Assembly (NCBI RefSeq): GCF_019216885.1
Contig: NZ_JAAQRC020000001.1
Location: 1,798,001 to 1,862,000, forward strand
Direction: 5' to 3'
Source: Methylobacterium sp. SyP6R
Lineage (GTDB): Bacteria; Pseudomonadota; Alphaproteobacteria; Rhizobiales; Beijerinckiaceae
DNA: 64,000 nucleotides
The notes below the pieces were generated by a model that worked only from the letters and a program-made list of their open reading frames with translations, ran no database searches and had not been told where the DNA came from. Both the position numbers and the translations under genes were made by a program. Of this stretch, positions 16,835 through 24,639 are shown one piece after another (position 1 is the first letter of the stretch; the number at the start of each line of letters is the position of its first letter).

Positions 16835-17118
16835 CACCCCCTCCCCGCCAGGTGCGCGACCGGCGGGCCGATCACCGGCCGGGCCGCCCGCGTCGCGGTC
16901 CCGAATTCCCGGGCGGTCAGGCCCGGTGCCTCGACCGTGACGGCGGCGCCCGCCGGGGTCTCCGTCGCCTCGGCGCGTCCGTAGGGCAGTTCTTGCTGGA
17001 TGTCGGCCGCGAGGGTGGTTGCGGCCTCCCGCGCGCGGGCCCGCGCGGCGGCGCTGCCGGCGCGGGCGAGGCGCGCGAGCCGCGCCCGGAGCGGGCCGGT
17101 CTCGGCTCTCTGGGTCAC
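16834..17118 (-). CDS. HK97 gp10-like small tail/connector protein
   Basis: A 94-residue Ala/Arg-rich protein. LARLARAGSAAARARAREAATTLAADIQQELPYG followed by TPAGAAVTVEAPGLTAREFGTATRAARPVI resembles short HK97 gp10-type tail-completion proteins. In those a helical start precedes a beta hairpin containing ARE-E-G-T. It overlaps both neighbours by one to four bases, so it belongs to the head-tail connector block. The family call is moderately sure; the role is inferred from position. Confidence 0.7.
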   Translation of the reverse strand: MTQRAETGPLRARLARLARAGSAAARARAREAATTLAADIQQELPYGRAEATETPAGAAVTVEAPGLTAREFGTATRAARPVIGPPVAHLAGRG

Positions 17119-17429
17119 ACGGGTCTCCCCTGGATGAGGGCGTGGCTGCCGGCGGGGTCGGTCTCCACCGCGACGATGCGGTGGCGGGCCCCCGCCAGGG
17201 TGATCTCGTCGTCCGGGTCCGGGGGGAGGCCCGGCGTGAGCACGATGGCCCGCACCAGGCGGCCCGGCAGGCCGGGTTCCTCGCCGGCCTCCCGGGCACC
17301 ATCGATCCGGGCCCGGACGGGTTCGTCCGCGGTGCCGTCCGGGCCGGCCCGGTGCAGGACGGCCTCGTCGAAGAGGGGGGCGAGGACGCCGCCGAGATGG
17401 CGGCCGATTCCGTCGAGGAGACCCATCAC
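17115..17429 (-). CDS. head-tail connector/adaptor-like phage protein
   Basis: A 104-residue protein (MMGLLDGIGRHLGGVLAPLFDEAVLHRAGPDG) with a beta-rich second half, PPDPDDEITLAGARHRIVAVETDPAGSHALIQGRPV. The pattern of a short helical start and an OB-like ending with 'h-I-hxhxxDPAG...hxhQ' is common in phage head-tail joining proteins. It overlaps the DUF4054 gene by four bases. No strong family match can be claimed by eye. Confidence 0.65.
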   Translation of the reverse strand: MMGLLDGIGRHLGGVLAPLFDEAVLHRAGPDGTADEPVRARIDGAREAGEEPGLPGRLVRAIVLTPGLPPDPDDEITLAGARHRIVAVETDPAGSHALIQGRPV

Positions 17430-17800
17430 ACCACCGCCACGCCGATGCCGTTGCGGCGCATCACCTCGTGGAAGCGCCGCCCGTAGGAGGTCAGGCCGAG
17501 CGTGCCCGGAACGGCATCCGCGGGCGGGTCGCGGCGCTCCAGGTGGAGCGTGCCGCTGCGCAGCGCCCTGAGGTCGAGGGCGCCCGCCCGGGCGAGTTCG
17601 GCTTCCGCACCGCCCTGCCCGTCGAGCGTCAGGGTATGGGCGGCGTGGAGCATCCGCCCGAGGACGGCATCCGCCGCCGGCCAGGCCGCTCCGACCCGCG
17701 GGCCGGCCTCCGCGAGTGCCCCGGCGATGGTGGCGTCGGGAACACCGGCGAAAGCCGGGAAGCGGGCCCGGAAGGCCTGCGGCGTGATCGCGTCCGCCAT
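17426..17800 (-). CDS. DUF4054 domain head-tail connector protein
   Basis: A 124-residue protein. Its start, ITPQAFRARFPAFAGVPDATIAGALAEAGPRVGAAW, then MLHAAHTLTLDGQ, matches the helical DUF4054 family found next to DUF2184 capsid genes. The C-terminal LGLTSYGRRFHEVMRRN is also typical. Such proteins form the adaptor ring beneath the portal. Confidence 0.85.
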   Translation of the reverse strand: MADAITPQAFRARFPAFAGVPDATIAGALAEAGPRVGAAWPAADAVLGRMLHAAHTLTLDGQGGAEAELARAGALDLRALRSGTLHLERRDPPADAVPGTLGLTSYGRRFHEVMRRNGIGVAVV

Positions 17801-17801
17801 C

Positions 17802-18050
17802 TCACGCCTCCCCGCCGGAGGGCGGCCGCTCGCGGCCGCGGCGGCGCTCGGGCTTCGGATCCGGCATGTCCGGATCGGGCTCCGCCTCGACCCGCATCTC
17901 GCCTGCCGCCGCCCAGGCGGCGAGGCACGGGTCCGGCCGCTCGGGCAGCGTCAGCACGGCGCTCTCGCCGGGCACCAGGAGCCGGGGCGCGCGGGCGCCC
18001 TTGGGCCAGATCAGCCGGGGGCCGGCGGCGTGGTTCGTCACCCGCATCAT
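17802..18050 (-). CDS. small hypothetical phage protein
   Basis: An 82-residue protein with a compact beta-like start (MMRVTNHAAGPRLIWPKGARAPRLLVPGESAVLTLP) and a charged, proline-rich tail. It lies 14 bases after the capsid gene and two bases before the DUF4054 gene, so it is part of the same transcript. No family is recognised. A decoration or connector role is only a guess from position. Confidence 0.65.
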   Translation of the reverse strand: MMRVTNHAAGPRLIWPKGARAPRLLVPGESAVLTLPERPDPCLAAWAAAGEMRVEAEPDPDMPDPKPERRRGRERPPSGGEA

Positions 18051-18063
18051 ACTCGCGTCCCCC

Positions 18064-19011
18064 CTAGATGCCGTCGAGGTAGCGGCAGGCGGCGGGGCGG
18101 CGGATGTCGAGACCGCCGAGCCGGAAGGCGCCCGGCACCTCGAAGCGCCACGGCCCGGTCTGCCAGGCCGGGAAGAACCGGAACGGCATCGGCAGCCACA
18201 GCTTCAGCACGGACGGGTCGCGGCGATAGGCGACCATGCGGGCGGTGCCGCCGGTGCCGGCGGTCTCGAGCGCCCGCACGCCGTAGACCGTCAGGTCCTG
18301 GCCGGTCTCGAGGGTGTAGACGTTGTGGCGGCGGATCCAGTCGAGCAGGGTGAGCGGGCTGATGCCGTCGAGGCGGCGAAGCCCAATGCCGAGCATCTGC
18401 TCGTAGGGCAGCAGCAGGGTGTCGGCCATCTCGACGGTGTTCGACCCGGTGAAGATGCCGATGAGCTGGCCGTTGACGTCGGCGAGGATCTGCTCAGGGC
18501 TTTTCTGGGCCCAGGCGGTGCTGCCGTTGGTGCCGGTGGCCGCAGCGCTGCCGACCGTCACGCCCGGATGGTTGAGCAGGCCCGAAAACCCCTTTGCCGG
18601 ATCGCCGAACAGCGCGACCTGGTCGATGAACTCCTCCGAGGCGAGCCGCGCCGCGTCGGCCTTGTCGGAGTCGAGGGTCATGCCGAGCAGCTGGGCCTTG
18701 CCGAGCTCCTCCAGGTCGTAGCCGTAGCCGATGCCCGCCATGGCGACGGTGGTCTCGTGCTGCCGGCGCGTGAGCTCGACCTTCGGCACGTCGGCGGCGG
18801 CGCCGTGGACCCAGGTCGCCTGGCCGACCCGGTCGACCGAGAAGTAGGTCACGGTCGGCACCCATTCGGGCGCCGCGGTGTCGACCGGGACGAGGCGCGG
18901 ATAGCGGATCGCCGGGTACTGGGCGCGGTAGACATTCGGCTCGATGAAGGCCTGCTGGCTGACCAGGAAGGCGAGGGCCCGGGGGGCGTCGGTGACGAGG
19001 GTGCGGGTCAT
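18064..19011 (-). CDS. major capsid protein, DUF2184 family
   Basis: A 315-residue protein with TDAPRALAFLVSQQAFIEPNVYRAQYPAIRYPRLVPVD at the N-terminus. ATWVHGAAADVPKVELTRRQHETTVAMAGIGYGYDLEELG in the middle is the usual signature of DUF2184 capsid proteins, which share the HK97 fold. The C-terminal RFFPAWQTGPWRFEVPGAFRLGGLDIRRP fits the same family. It differs from the HK97-type capsid of RcGTA. Position after the DUF2213 and cement genes supports the call. Confidence 0.9.
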   Translation of the reverse strand: MTRTLVTDAPRALAFLVSQQAFIEPNVYRAQYPAIRYPRLVPVDTAAPEWVPTVTYFSVDRVGQATWVHGAAADVPKVELTRRQHETTVAMAGIGYGYDLEELGKAQLLGMTLDSDKADAARLASEEFIDQVALFGDPAKGFSGLLNHPGVTVGSAAATGTNGSTAWAQKSPEQILADVNGQLIGIFTGSNTVEMADTLLLPYEQMLGIGLRRLDGISPLTLLDWIRRHNVYTLETGQDLTVYGVRALETAGTGGTARMVAYRRDPSVLKLWLPMPFRFFPAWQTGPWRFEVPGAFRLGGLDIRRPAACRYLDGI

Positions 19012-19025
19012 GCTCGTGCCTCTCT

Positions 19026-19469
19026 TCAGTTCAGGCGCAGGCGGACGAGGCCGCCGGTGGGGGCGGAGGTGTCGAACAGGGCGTTCGGGATCGGGGTGTT
19101 GCCGGAGGCGGCGGCGGTGATCGCGCCGGCGGCCGTGACGTAAGCGGGATTGCCGGCGCTCGCGGCCGAGGCCGTGACGACCCAGACGGCGCCGGACACC
19201 ATCACCGGGGCGGTCTCGCCCTTGGCGAAGAGGTCGGTCCCGTTCGGGTTCGGCCGGGCGTTGCGGTCGGCGAGCACGATGCCGCGGAAGACCGCGCCCG
19301 ACGCCGCGATGCCGTCGTCGCGGGTGCCCTGGAAGGCGGCGCGGCCGAAGCCGATTCCCTCCGGGGTCTCGACGGTGCGGCTGAGGATGGTCGCGGGGTT
19401 CTGGTCGGCGGCCATGCCCTCGTAGGCGGCGGCCGGGCGGCCGGGATAGCTGGTCTGGACGGGGGGCAT
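19026..19469 (-). CDS. structural cement protein, Gp24-like
   Basis: A 147-residue protein, start ATG 19469 (MPPVQTSYPGRPAAAYEGMAADQNPATILSRTVET). The pattern of a PG-x-A-x-x-G-M-V/A-A-D start, then IGFGRAAFQGTRDDGIA and a beta-sandwich end (NGTDLFAKGETAPVMVSGAVWV), matches phage structural cement proteins that stabilise the capsid lattice. It shares one base with the DUF2213 gene (TGATG) and lies 14 bases upstream of the capsid gene. Confidence 0.85.
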   Translation of the reverse strand: MPPVQTSYPGRPAAAYEGMAADQNPATILSRTVETPEGIGFGRAAFQGTRDDGIAASGAVFRGIVLADRNARPNPNGTDLFAKGETAPVMVSGAVWVVTASAASAGNPAYVTAAGAITAAASGNTPIPNALFDTSAPTGGLVRLRLN

Positions 19470-20467
19470 CAGCGGGCTCCTGCGGGTTTCCAGGCGTTGC
19501 GGAGGGTCTCGACCATGGCGGCGTGGGCCGCCTCGGGTGTCGGAGCGTCGGTGCCGGGGCGGCGCAGGGCGTCGCGCAGCGGATCGGCGATCGGGCGCGG
19601 GACGGCGTGGCGCCGATCGGCGGCGATCACCCGGAAGGCGCCCTCGATCGCGGCCGGGCTCAGGGCGGCGGCCTCCGCCTCGCCGAGCGCCCGCGCCACG
19701 GCGGCGCGCCGGATCGCCTCGGGGGTGAGGCCGGCGGGATCGAAGGAATCGCCGAGGATCCGGCGGGCTTGCGCCACAAGGGCGCCGCGCTCGGCCGCGA
19801 GCGCGTCGAGGGCCGCCATGTCCGGCACCCGGGCACGGAGCGCCGCGACCTCGCCCTCGCGCTGGGCCAGGGCGGTCTCGGCGGCCTCTGCCCTCGCCTC
19901 GGCCTCGGCGAGGCGCCGGTCGGCATCGCCGATGCGGCAATCCGGGCCGGCACGCCCCTGCGCCACGATGGCGACGTGGTCGACGATCACCTTCGTCTGG
20001 CGGGCGTCGTAGGGGCTGCCGTCCGGCGTGGTGCCGGGGGTCCAGTCGAGGTCGCAGGTATAGCCGACCGAGATCTCGCGCCGCCCGCCCTGCACCGCCG
20101 CGATGGCCGCGGAATCGGCGAGCAGCATCGGGATGCGGACGAACTCGCCGTCGCGCACCACCTCGTCGCCGACATGGCCCCGCGCGACCCCGCGCCAGGT
20201 CCGCGGCGTCACCGCCTCGGTCGGATGGTCGAGGGTGACGGGCTTGTGGCCGAAGCTGCGCAAGGATTCAGGCCGGAAGATCTCGTCCGGGTCGCGGTAG
20301 ATGCGGACCTGCGCGAGATCCGGCCGGGCGACCTCGTCGCCGCGATAGACCTGGACGTTGCCGGCCCGCGCCGCGCGGGCCTGCACCACCAGGGCGCCGT
20401 TGCCGAGCGGGCGCGCGCCCGCGATCTCGGCCGCGGGGCCGAGGGTGAGCCTGTCGAAGAGGTGCAT
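19469..20467 (-). CDS. DUF2213 domain protein, probable prohead protease with scaffold tail
   Basis: A 332-residue protein. Residues 1-180 (VQVYRGDEVARPDLAQVRIYRDPDEIF, FGHKPVTLDHP, GRREISVGYTCDLDWTPG, QTKVIVDHVAIVAQGRAG) match DUF2213, a phage protease-like domain; the HP and S-x-G-Y elements suggest the active site region. Residues about 185-225 form an Ala/Glu coiled coil, as in protease-scaffold fusions. In prophages of this type it processes or templates the capsid. It starts 341 bp after the portal gene; that gap is filled mostly by a palindromic repeat. Confidence 0.85.
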   Translation of the reverse strand: MHLFDRLTLGPAAEIAGARPLGNGALVVQARAARAGNVQVYRGDEVARPDLAQVRIYRDPDEIFRPESLRSFGHKPVTLDHPTEAVTPRTWRGVARGHVGDEVVRDGEFVRIPMLLADSAAIAAVQGGRREISVGYTCDLDWTPGTTPDGSPYDARQTKVIVDHVAIVAQGRAGPDCRIGDADRRLAEAEARAEAAETALAQREGEVAALRARVPDMAALDALAAERGALVAQARRILGDSFDPAGLTPEAIRRAAVARALGEAEAAALSPAAIEGAFRVIAADRRHAVPRPIADPLRDALRRPGTDAPTPEAAHAAMVETLRNAWKPAGAR

Positions 20468-20549
20468 GGGTGGGGTCTCGGGTTGGGAGGTGGGAAGCGC
20501 CTCGCCCGTGCGGATTTGTCAGTTCACATGCCGGGGCGTGCGCATCTCT

Positions 20550-20740
20550 CCTCTCCCCGCGGGCGGGGAGAGGGCTGCGTCCCCGTTCAGGGGATGCAGC
20601 GAGGCGTCAGCCGGGGGTGAGGGGGTGTTTCCGGAGGAGTCCCACGCGTCGAGACCTCCTCACCCTCGCTCCGGCTGCGCCTGCGCTCGTCGCTTGCACG
20701 ACAAGGTGCAAGCGACCCTCTCCCCGCCCGCGGGGAGAGG
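20550..20740. repeat. palindromic intergenic element, copy A
   Basis: A 191-bp element bounded by 24-bp inverted ends, CCTCTCCCCGC-GG-GCGGGGAGAGG at 20550-20573 and its complement at 20717-20740; each end is itself nearly palindromic. The inside shares GTGAGGGGG, TTTCCGGAGGAG, CGTCGAGACC, CTCACCCTCGCTCCGGC and GCCTGCGCTCG with copy B at 36978-37164. It lies in the portal-DUF2213 gap within the virion operon. It codes for nothing visible and resembles MITE- or BIME-like repeats of Rhizobiales. Confidence 0.9.
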
Positions 20741-20808
20741 AACCCGCGCTATTCTCGGCGATGTGACTGTGTCGGCCCGTTCGGAAGAAAGGTGATGAAG
20801 TGGAAAGT

Positions 20809-22071
20809 TCAGCCCGCCGGCCGCTCGAAGGCCGCGGCGATGCCGGGGAAGAGGTCGGCGGCGGAGAGCCAGCCCTCGACGCCGCGGGCGAGGACGCCCG
20901 CCGGCACCACGCCCTCGCGGGCGAGCATGGCCGCGGTCTCGGCCTTGAGGCGGCCGATCTCCGCCTTCTCGCGCTCGCTCGCCTGGGCGAGTGGCCGCCA
21001 AGCGTAGCGCAGGGGCTCGTCGCGGCCGAGGGCGTCGCGGATCAGCAGCCGGTCGAGGCGGGCAAGCGCCGGCGTCAGCTCGACGTTTTGACGGGCCGCG
21101 ACGTGGTCGTGGTAGTTGCGGATGTCGGATTCGCCGGTGGCGTTGAGGCCGGCGGGCGACTGGCCGAGCAGCCGTGTCACCGGGATGTCGGCGGCCCCCG
21201 CCGCGATCTGGAGGAAGAGGCGGGCCACCTCCGGCAGGCCGGAGAAGTCGAGCTGCTTCTGCTGGTAGCGCTCGCCCTCCGGCGAGCGGCCATCGCCTTC
21301 GAGCAGCAGCATCCCGAACAGGCCCTTCATCCGGGCCGCGTAGGCGAAGCGCTCGGTGAGCGCGGCGGTGCCGTCCTCGGTCGAGAGGGCTTGCGACAGG
21401 CCCGGCACCGAGATCACGTCCTGCTTGGCCTCCGGCAGCATCGCGGCGATGTGGGCGGCGGCCGCCGTCGCCTGGTCGATCGCCTCCAGGAGCGCCTGGA
21501 GCACGCTGTCGCCCCAGCCGTCGCTGACAGCGTCGTCCGGCAGGGCCGCGCCGAGGAGGCGCACCACCCGGGAGGGATGGACCGCCTGGCCCCCGGCCAG
21601 CGTGTAGACCTGCGGCTCGCCGAACCAGGGCGAGAGCGGGTCGCGCTCGATCGGGCCGGCCTGGATCCGGCCGCGAGGCAGGACGTGGAGGTAGCGCAGA
21701 TCCCCCTGCCCGACCGTGTCGGGATCGAGCGGCAGGCTCGGATCCGGGGCGCCGTCGCCGATCAGGAGTGCGGCGCCGCCATGCAGGCGGGCGAGGCGCA
21801 AGGCCCGCAGCAGGCGGTCCTGAAGGCCCAAGCGCTCCTCGCTGGCGGCGAGGGCCGCGGCGACCTCCGGCGGGGCCTGCCAGGCGCGCCACTCGCGCAG
21901 CATGTCGAAGGGCACGATGTCGACGACCTTGCGGGCGAGCCAGTTGTCCCGGTAGGCGGCGTCGAGCTCGGCGCGGGCCCGGGGCACGTGGACGTGCAGG
22001 TTGCCCGTGCTCTTGTCCCGCGGGCCGCCGAGGCCGGAGACGAGGTTGGCGAGGCGGTCGGCAAGCCACAT
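20809..22071 (-). CDS. phage portal protein, DUF1073 (PF06381) family
   Basis: A 420-residue protein starting at ATG 22071 (MWLADRLANLVSGLGG); the codon before is GTG and could also serve. LDAAYRDNWLARKVVDIVPFDMLREWRAW, LARLHGGAALLIGDG and IAAGAADIPVTRLLGQSPAGLNATGESDIRNYHD are hallmark motifs of the DUF1073 portal family. Pfam now names this domain the Acb1-like N-terminal domain because some members carry a fused anti-CBASS phosphodiesterase. At 420 residues no such extra domain is present here. The start overlaps the terL stop by one base (TGATG). Confidence 0.9.
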   Translation of the reverse strand: MWLADRLANLVSGLGGPRDKSTGNLHVHVPRARAELDAAYRDNWLARKVVDIVPFDMLREWRAWQAPPEVAAALAASEERLGLQDRLLRALRLARLHGGAALLIGDGAPDPSLPLDPDTVGQGDLRYLHVLPRGRIQAGPIERDPLSPWFGEPQVYTLAGGQAVHPSRVVRLLGAALPDDAVSDGWGDSVLQALLEAIDQATAAAAHIAAMLPEAKQDVISVPGLSQALSTEDGTAALTERFAYAARMKGLFGMLLLEGDGRSPEGERYQQKQLDFSGLPEVARLFLQIAAGAADIPVTRLLGQSPAGLNATGESDIRNYHDHVAARQNVELTPALARLDRLLIRDALGRDEPLRYAWRPLAQASEREKAEIGRLKAETAAMLAREGVVPAGVLARGVEGWLSAADLFPGIAAAFERPAG

Positions 22072-23603
22072 CACAGGACTCCGAGCAGGCCGTATCCCGG
22101 CCGGGCCAGCGCCGAGAAGGCGCGCGAGAGGGCGTCGACCTGGTCGAGGAAGGCGCCGTTGGGAAACGAGCAGAGTTCGTTGAGGAAGGCCTCGTTCCAG
22201 GGGCCGACGACGAGGTGCAGGTTGCCGGCCTCAGCCTGGGCCGAGACCGGGGCGGCGCGGGTCGCCTTGTCGCCGCTCTCCGGTGAGGCCCGCGCGTCGT
22301 AGCCGGCGAGGCGCCCTACGAGGTATTGCGCCTGCGCCTTGCCGGCCTGGCCGGGATCCTGCGGCAGCGAGATCCGGCAGGACGGGCCGTCCTCGGCGGC
22401 GGTCGCCAGGATCAGCCGCTCGACCCCGCCGGCCGAGAGCCGGTCACGGCGCACGTCGACGACGTAGAGATGCCCGGTGGGCGCTCGCGCGAGCTTGACG
22501 CCTGCGGTGTAGTCGGGCTGGCGTCCGGCCTTCGGTACGCTGGCCGCGAGGTCCCAGGCCCGCACCTGGACGCAGCCGGCGGGCAGGGCCCCTACCCGGG
22601 TGAACCAGCCGCGCTTGAACAGCCCGCCATCCCGGGGGGCCGGACGCTGCTGGTACTGGCCGGCCGCCGCGTACTCGCCCATCGTGGCCGTGTCGCGCTC
22701 CACGACCGAGCGGGGAAAGCGCTCCGGGAAGAGCAGCTCGCCCGCCTCCCGGCGCGGATCGGCAAAGCCGATGCGGGTGGCGCAGGCGCGCTCCGGCTCG
22801 AACTCCATCGGCAGCATCAGGTGGTCGTAGCCGAGGCTTTTGGCCAGGATCACCCCCGACAGGTCGCGCTCGTGCAGCCGCTGCATGATGACCACGATGG
22901 CCGAGCGGACGGGATCGTTGAGGCGGGTCGGCACGGCCTCCAGGAACCACCGTGCCACCGCCTCGCGCACCCGCTCGGAATTGGCGCCCTCGACCGAGAT
23001 CGGGTCGTCGAGGATCACCCGGTCGCCGCGCGAGCCGGTGATCGAGCCGGCCGAGACCGCCTCGCGCAGGCCGGACGCCGTGGTCTCGAAGCGGCCTTTA
23101 CGGTTCTGGTCTCGGGTGAGCCGCACCCGCTCGCCCCATAAGCTCCGGTACCAGGGCGAGGTGATCAGGCGCCGGGTGCGCAGGTTGTCGCGGAGCGCCA
23201 GCCGCTCGGTGTGCGAGACCGCGACGGTGCGTAAGCTGGGCCGGTTCTTCGGCCCCCATTCCCAGGCCGGCCAGAACACCCCGGCGAGCAGGCTCTTCAT
23301 CGTGCCGGGCGGCACGTTGATCAGGAGCCGGGTGATCTCGCCGGCGGTGACGGCTTCGAGATGGGCGCCGACCGCGTCGATGTGCCAGCCATGGATGTAG
23401 GGGGCCCCCGGCTCGATCACCGGCCAGGCCCGGCGCACGAAGCCCGCCAGGCTCTCCTCGCTATCGAGCCGGTCGAGCGCTCGGATCAGGGCCGGCGGAT
23501 CCCTGAGCCAGGCGCTCGGCGATGGAGCGGAGCTGGGCCCGCTGCTCGCCGTCGAGGAGGCGGAAGGCGGCGTCGGGGGGCGCGGTGCCGTCACGGTGTC
23601 CAT
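22071..23603 (-). CDS. phage terminase large subunit
   Basis: The ATPase/nuclease motor that packages DNA into proheads. The conserved part starts with ESLAGFVRRAWPVIEPGAPYIHGWHIDAV, followed by the Walker A region LLINVPPGTMKSLLAGVFWPAWEWGP. Next come SITGSRGDRVILDDPI with the acidic Walker B pair, and the nuclease-domain motif RAWDLAASVPKAGRQPDYTAG with its metal-binding Asp. The called ATG at 23603 makes a 143-bp overlap with terS, and the first 30 residues are low complexity. The real start may therefore lie nearer 23510 at a non-ATG codon. The product has at most 510 residues. Confidence 0.9.
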   Translation of the reverse strand: MDTVTAPRPPTPPSASSTASSGPSSAPSPSAWLRDPPALIRALDRLDSEESLAGFVRRAWPVIEPGAPYIHGWHIDAVGAHLEAVTAGEITRLLINVPPGTMKSLLAGVFWPAWEWGPKNRPSLRTVAVSHTERLALRDNLRTRRLITSPWYRSLWGERVRLTRDQNRKGRFETTASGLREAVSAGSITGSRGDRVILDDPISVEGANSERVREAVARWFLEAVPTRLNDPVRSAIVVIMQRLHERDLSGVILAKSLGYDHLMLPMEFEPERACATRIGFADPRREAGELLFPERFPRSVVERDTATMGEYAAAGQYQQRPAPRDGGLFKRGWFTRVGALPAGCVQVRAWDLAASVPKAGRQPDYTAGVKLARAPTGHLYVVDVRRDRLSAGGVERLILATAAEDGPSCRISLPQDPGQAGKAQAQYLVGRLAGYDARASPESGDKATRAAPVSAQAEAGNLHLVVGPWNEAFLNELCSFPNGAFLDQVDALSRAFSALARPGYGLLGVL

Positions 23604-24099
23604 CCCCCTTGGCCTCTTCCCTGCCGTCCGCCTTGCCGTCGAGGTCCCACGCCTGCCGCTCGAGGGCGATCCACAGCCGCGCCGCGGCGGCGAGGTCGCG
23701 CAACGCCGCGACGCGCTTCTGCAGCGCCGCCGCACGGGCAAGCCCGCTCTCCTCCGGGCCGTCCTCGGGCTCGGCTTCCTCCGCGATGGCGGCCCGGAGG
23801 TCGTCGAGGAGCCGCAGGGTGAGGGCGGCGCCCTGCGCCACCACGATGCGGTGGCCGCCCAGGACGTCGCCCGGAAGGGGCTCGCCCCCGAGGGCCTCGT
23901 CGATGGTGATGGCGGTCGGGGGAGCGATCTCCGGCGGGGCGTCGCGCCCCCACCCTTCCGCCCGCGCCCGGCGCCGGAGCGTCGCCGGGCTGATGCCGAA
24001 GCGCCGCGCGATGGCCGGCCCGGCCCCCGGCTCCGCCCGATAGGCCGCCGCGATGCCGGCCCAGTCGATGACTCGTCGTGCCGAGAGCTTCCTGGCCAT
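23461..24099 (-). CDS. putative terminase small subunit with HTH domain
   Basis: A 212-residue protein. The start ATG 24099 gives MARKLSARRVIDWAGIAAAYRAEPGAGPAIARRFGISPATLRRRARAEGWGRD, a resolvase-like helix-turn-helix typical of small terminases that recognise the packaging site. The middle is helical and should oligomerise (LRDLAAAARLWIALERQAWDLDG). The frame stays open upstream to 24219 but lacks a good start there. It is the first gene after the putative LexA-controlled promoter at 24294-24322, with a leader of about 190 bases. Confidence 0.8.
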   Translation of the reverse strand: MARKLSARRVIDWAGIAAAYRAEPGAGPAIARRFGISPATLRRRARAEGWGRDAPPEIAPPTAITIDEALGGEPLPGDVLGGHRIVVAQGAALTLRLLDDLRAAIAEEAEPEDGPEESGLARAAALQKRVAALRDLAAAARLWIALERQAWDLDGKADGREEAKGDGHRDGTAPPDAAFRLLDGEQRAQLRSIAERLAQGSAGPDPSARPAR

Positions 24100-24293
24100 G
24101 TCGCCTCTTCGGGAAATGAGGAGCGCGGCACGGTCCGGGGCGGCCAACCGGCGGCTGGAGGCCCGCGGACACGCGCCGCCCTTCGCCTCGGTGATGCCGT
24201 GGGCCGGGTCCGGGGACACATCCCCGCGTGGCGGGGCAGTCGAGCAGCCACCTCCCTCGAAGGGCAGGCCGCAGACCCGGATAACCTGAAAAC

Positions 24294-24322
24294 CTTGTAC
24301 TCGCCCCGTCGATGTTCGTCAA
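24294..24322 (-). promoter_or_regulatory. predicted sigma70 promoter of the virion operon
   Basis: Read on the minus strand: TTGACG (24322-24317), a 17-base spacer, TACAAG (24299-24294). The -35 matches the TTGACA consensus at five of six positions and the -10 matches TATAAT at four. It lies about 195 bp before the terS start codon and downstream of the IS110-type insertion, so the operon keeps its own promoter. The 328-bp gap 24100-24427 holds no supported gene. It also contains a 6-bp hairpin CCCCGC-GTG-GCGGGG in the leader (24223-24237). Confidence 0.7.
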
Positions 24323-24328
24323 ATGTTC
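24314..24328. promoter_or_regulatory. putative LexA (SOS) box GTTC-N7-GTTC overlapping the -35
   Basis: Plus-strand GTTCGTCAAATGTTC is an exact match to the direct-repeat LexA operator GTTC-N7-GTTC known in Alphaproteobacteria. It covers the -35 of the predicted terS promoter, where bound LexA would block RNA polymerase. By chance one or two such matches are expected in 64 kb of both strands, so it is the position on a promoter that gives this one weight. Confidence 0.65.
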
Positions 24329-24639
24329 TCTTCGGCGGGGCGCGATTTTTTTGGGCTGTCATACCCTTTCCGATTGATCGCTTCGCGATGCGGAAACCGG
24401 CTTCGCTCAGGCGCCGGGCGGGCTGATGATACGGAATCCTGTACCTGATGTGTGGCCGTAGGCTGCTACGGCGAGGGCATCCGGCGGTCTCACGGTTTCC
24501 CGGTCTGCGTCCCCTGTCGCTCAACGGCGACGGCCGCACGATCGCCTTCCGGCCTGATCCCGGATGTCCTGATGGCTGCTCCGGACAGTCGATCGGGCCC
24601 TGCCTCGTGCAGGCGCCCGCGTACAGGACAGGATCACCC

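Noticed and set aside
20809..22071. Anti-CBASS Acb1 function for the portal-family protein
   Set aside because: The domain name comes from proteins with an extra phosphodiesterase part; this 420-residue protein has only the portal-like part.
24302..24352. CGCCCCG...CGGGGCG followed by a T run as a plus-strand terminator
   Set aside because: No plus-strand gene ends here, the loop is 27 bases long, and the same DNA gives a better promoter reading on the minus strand.
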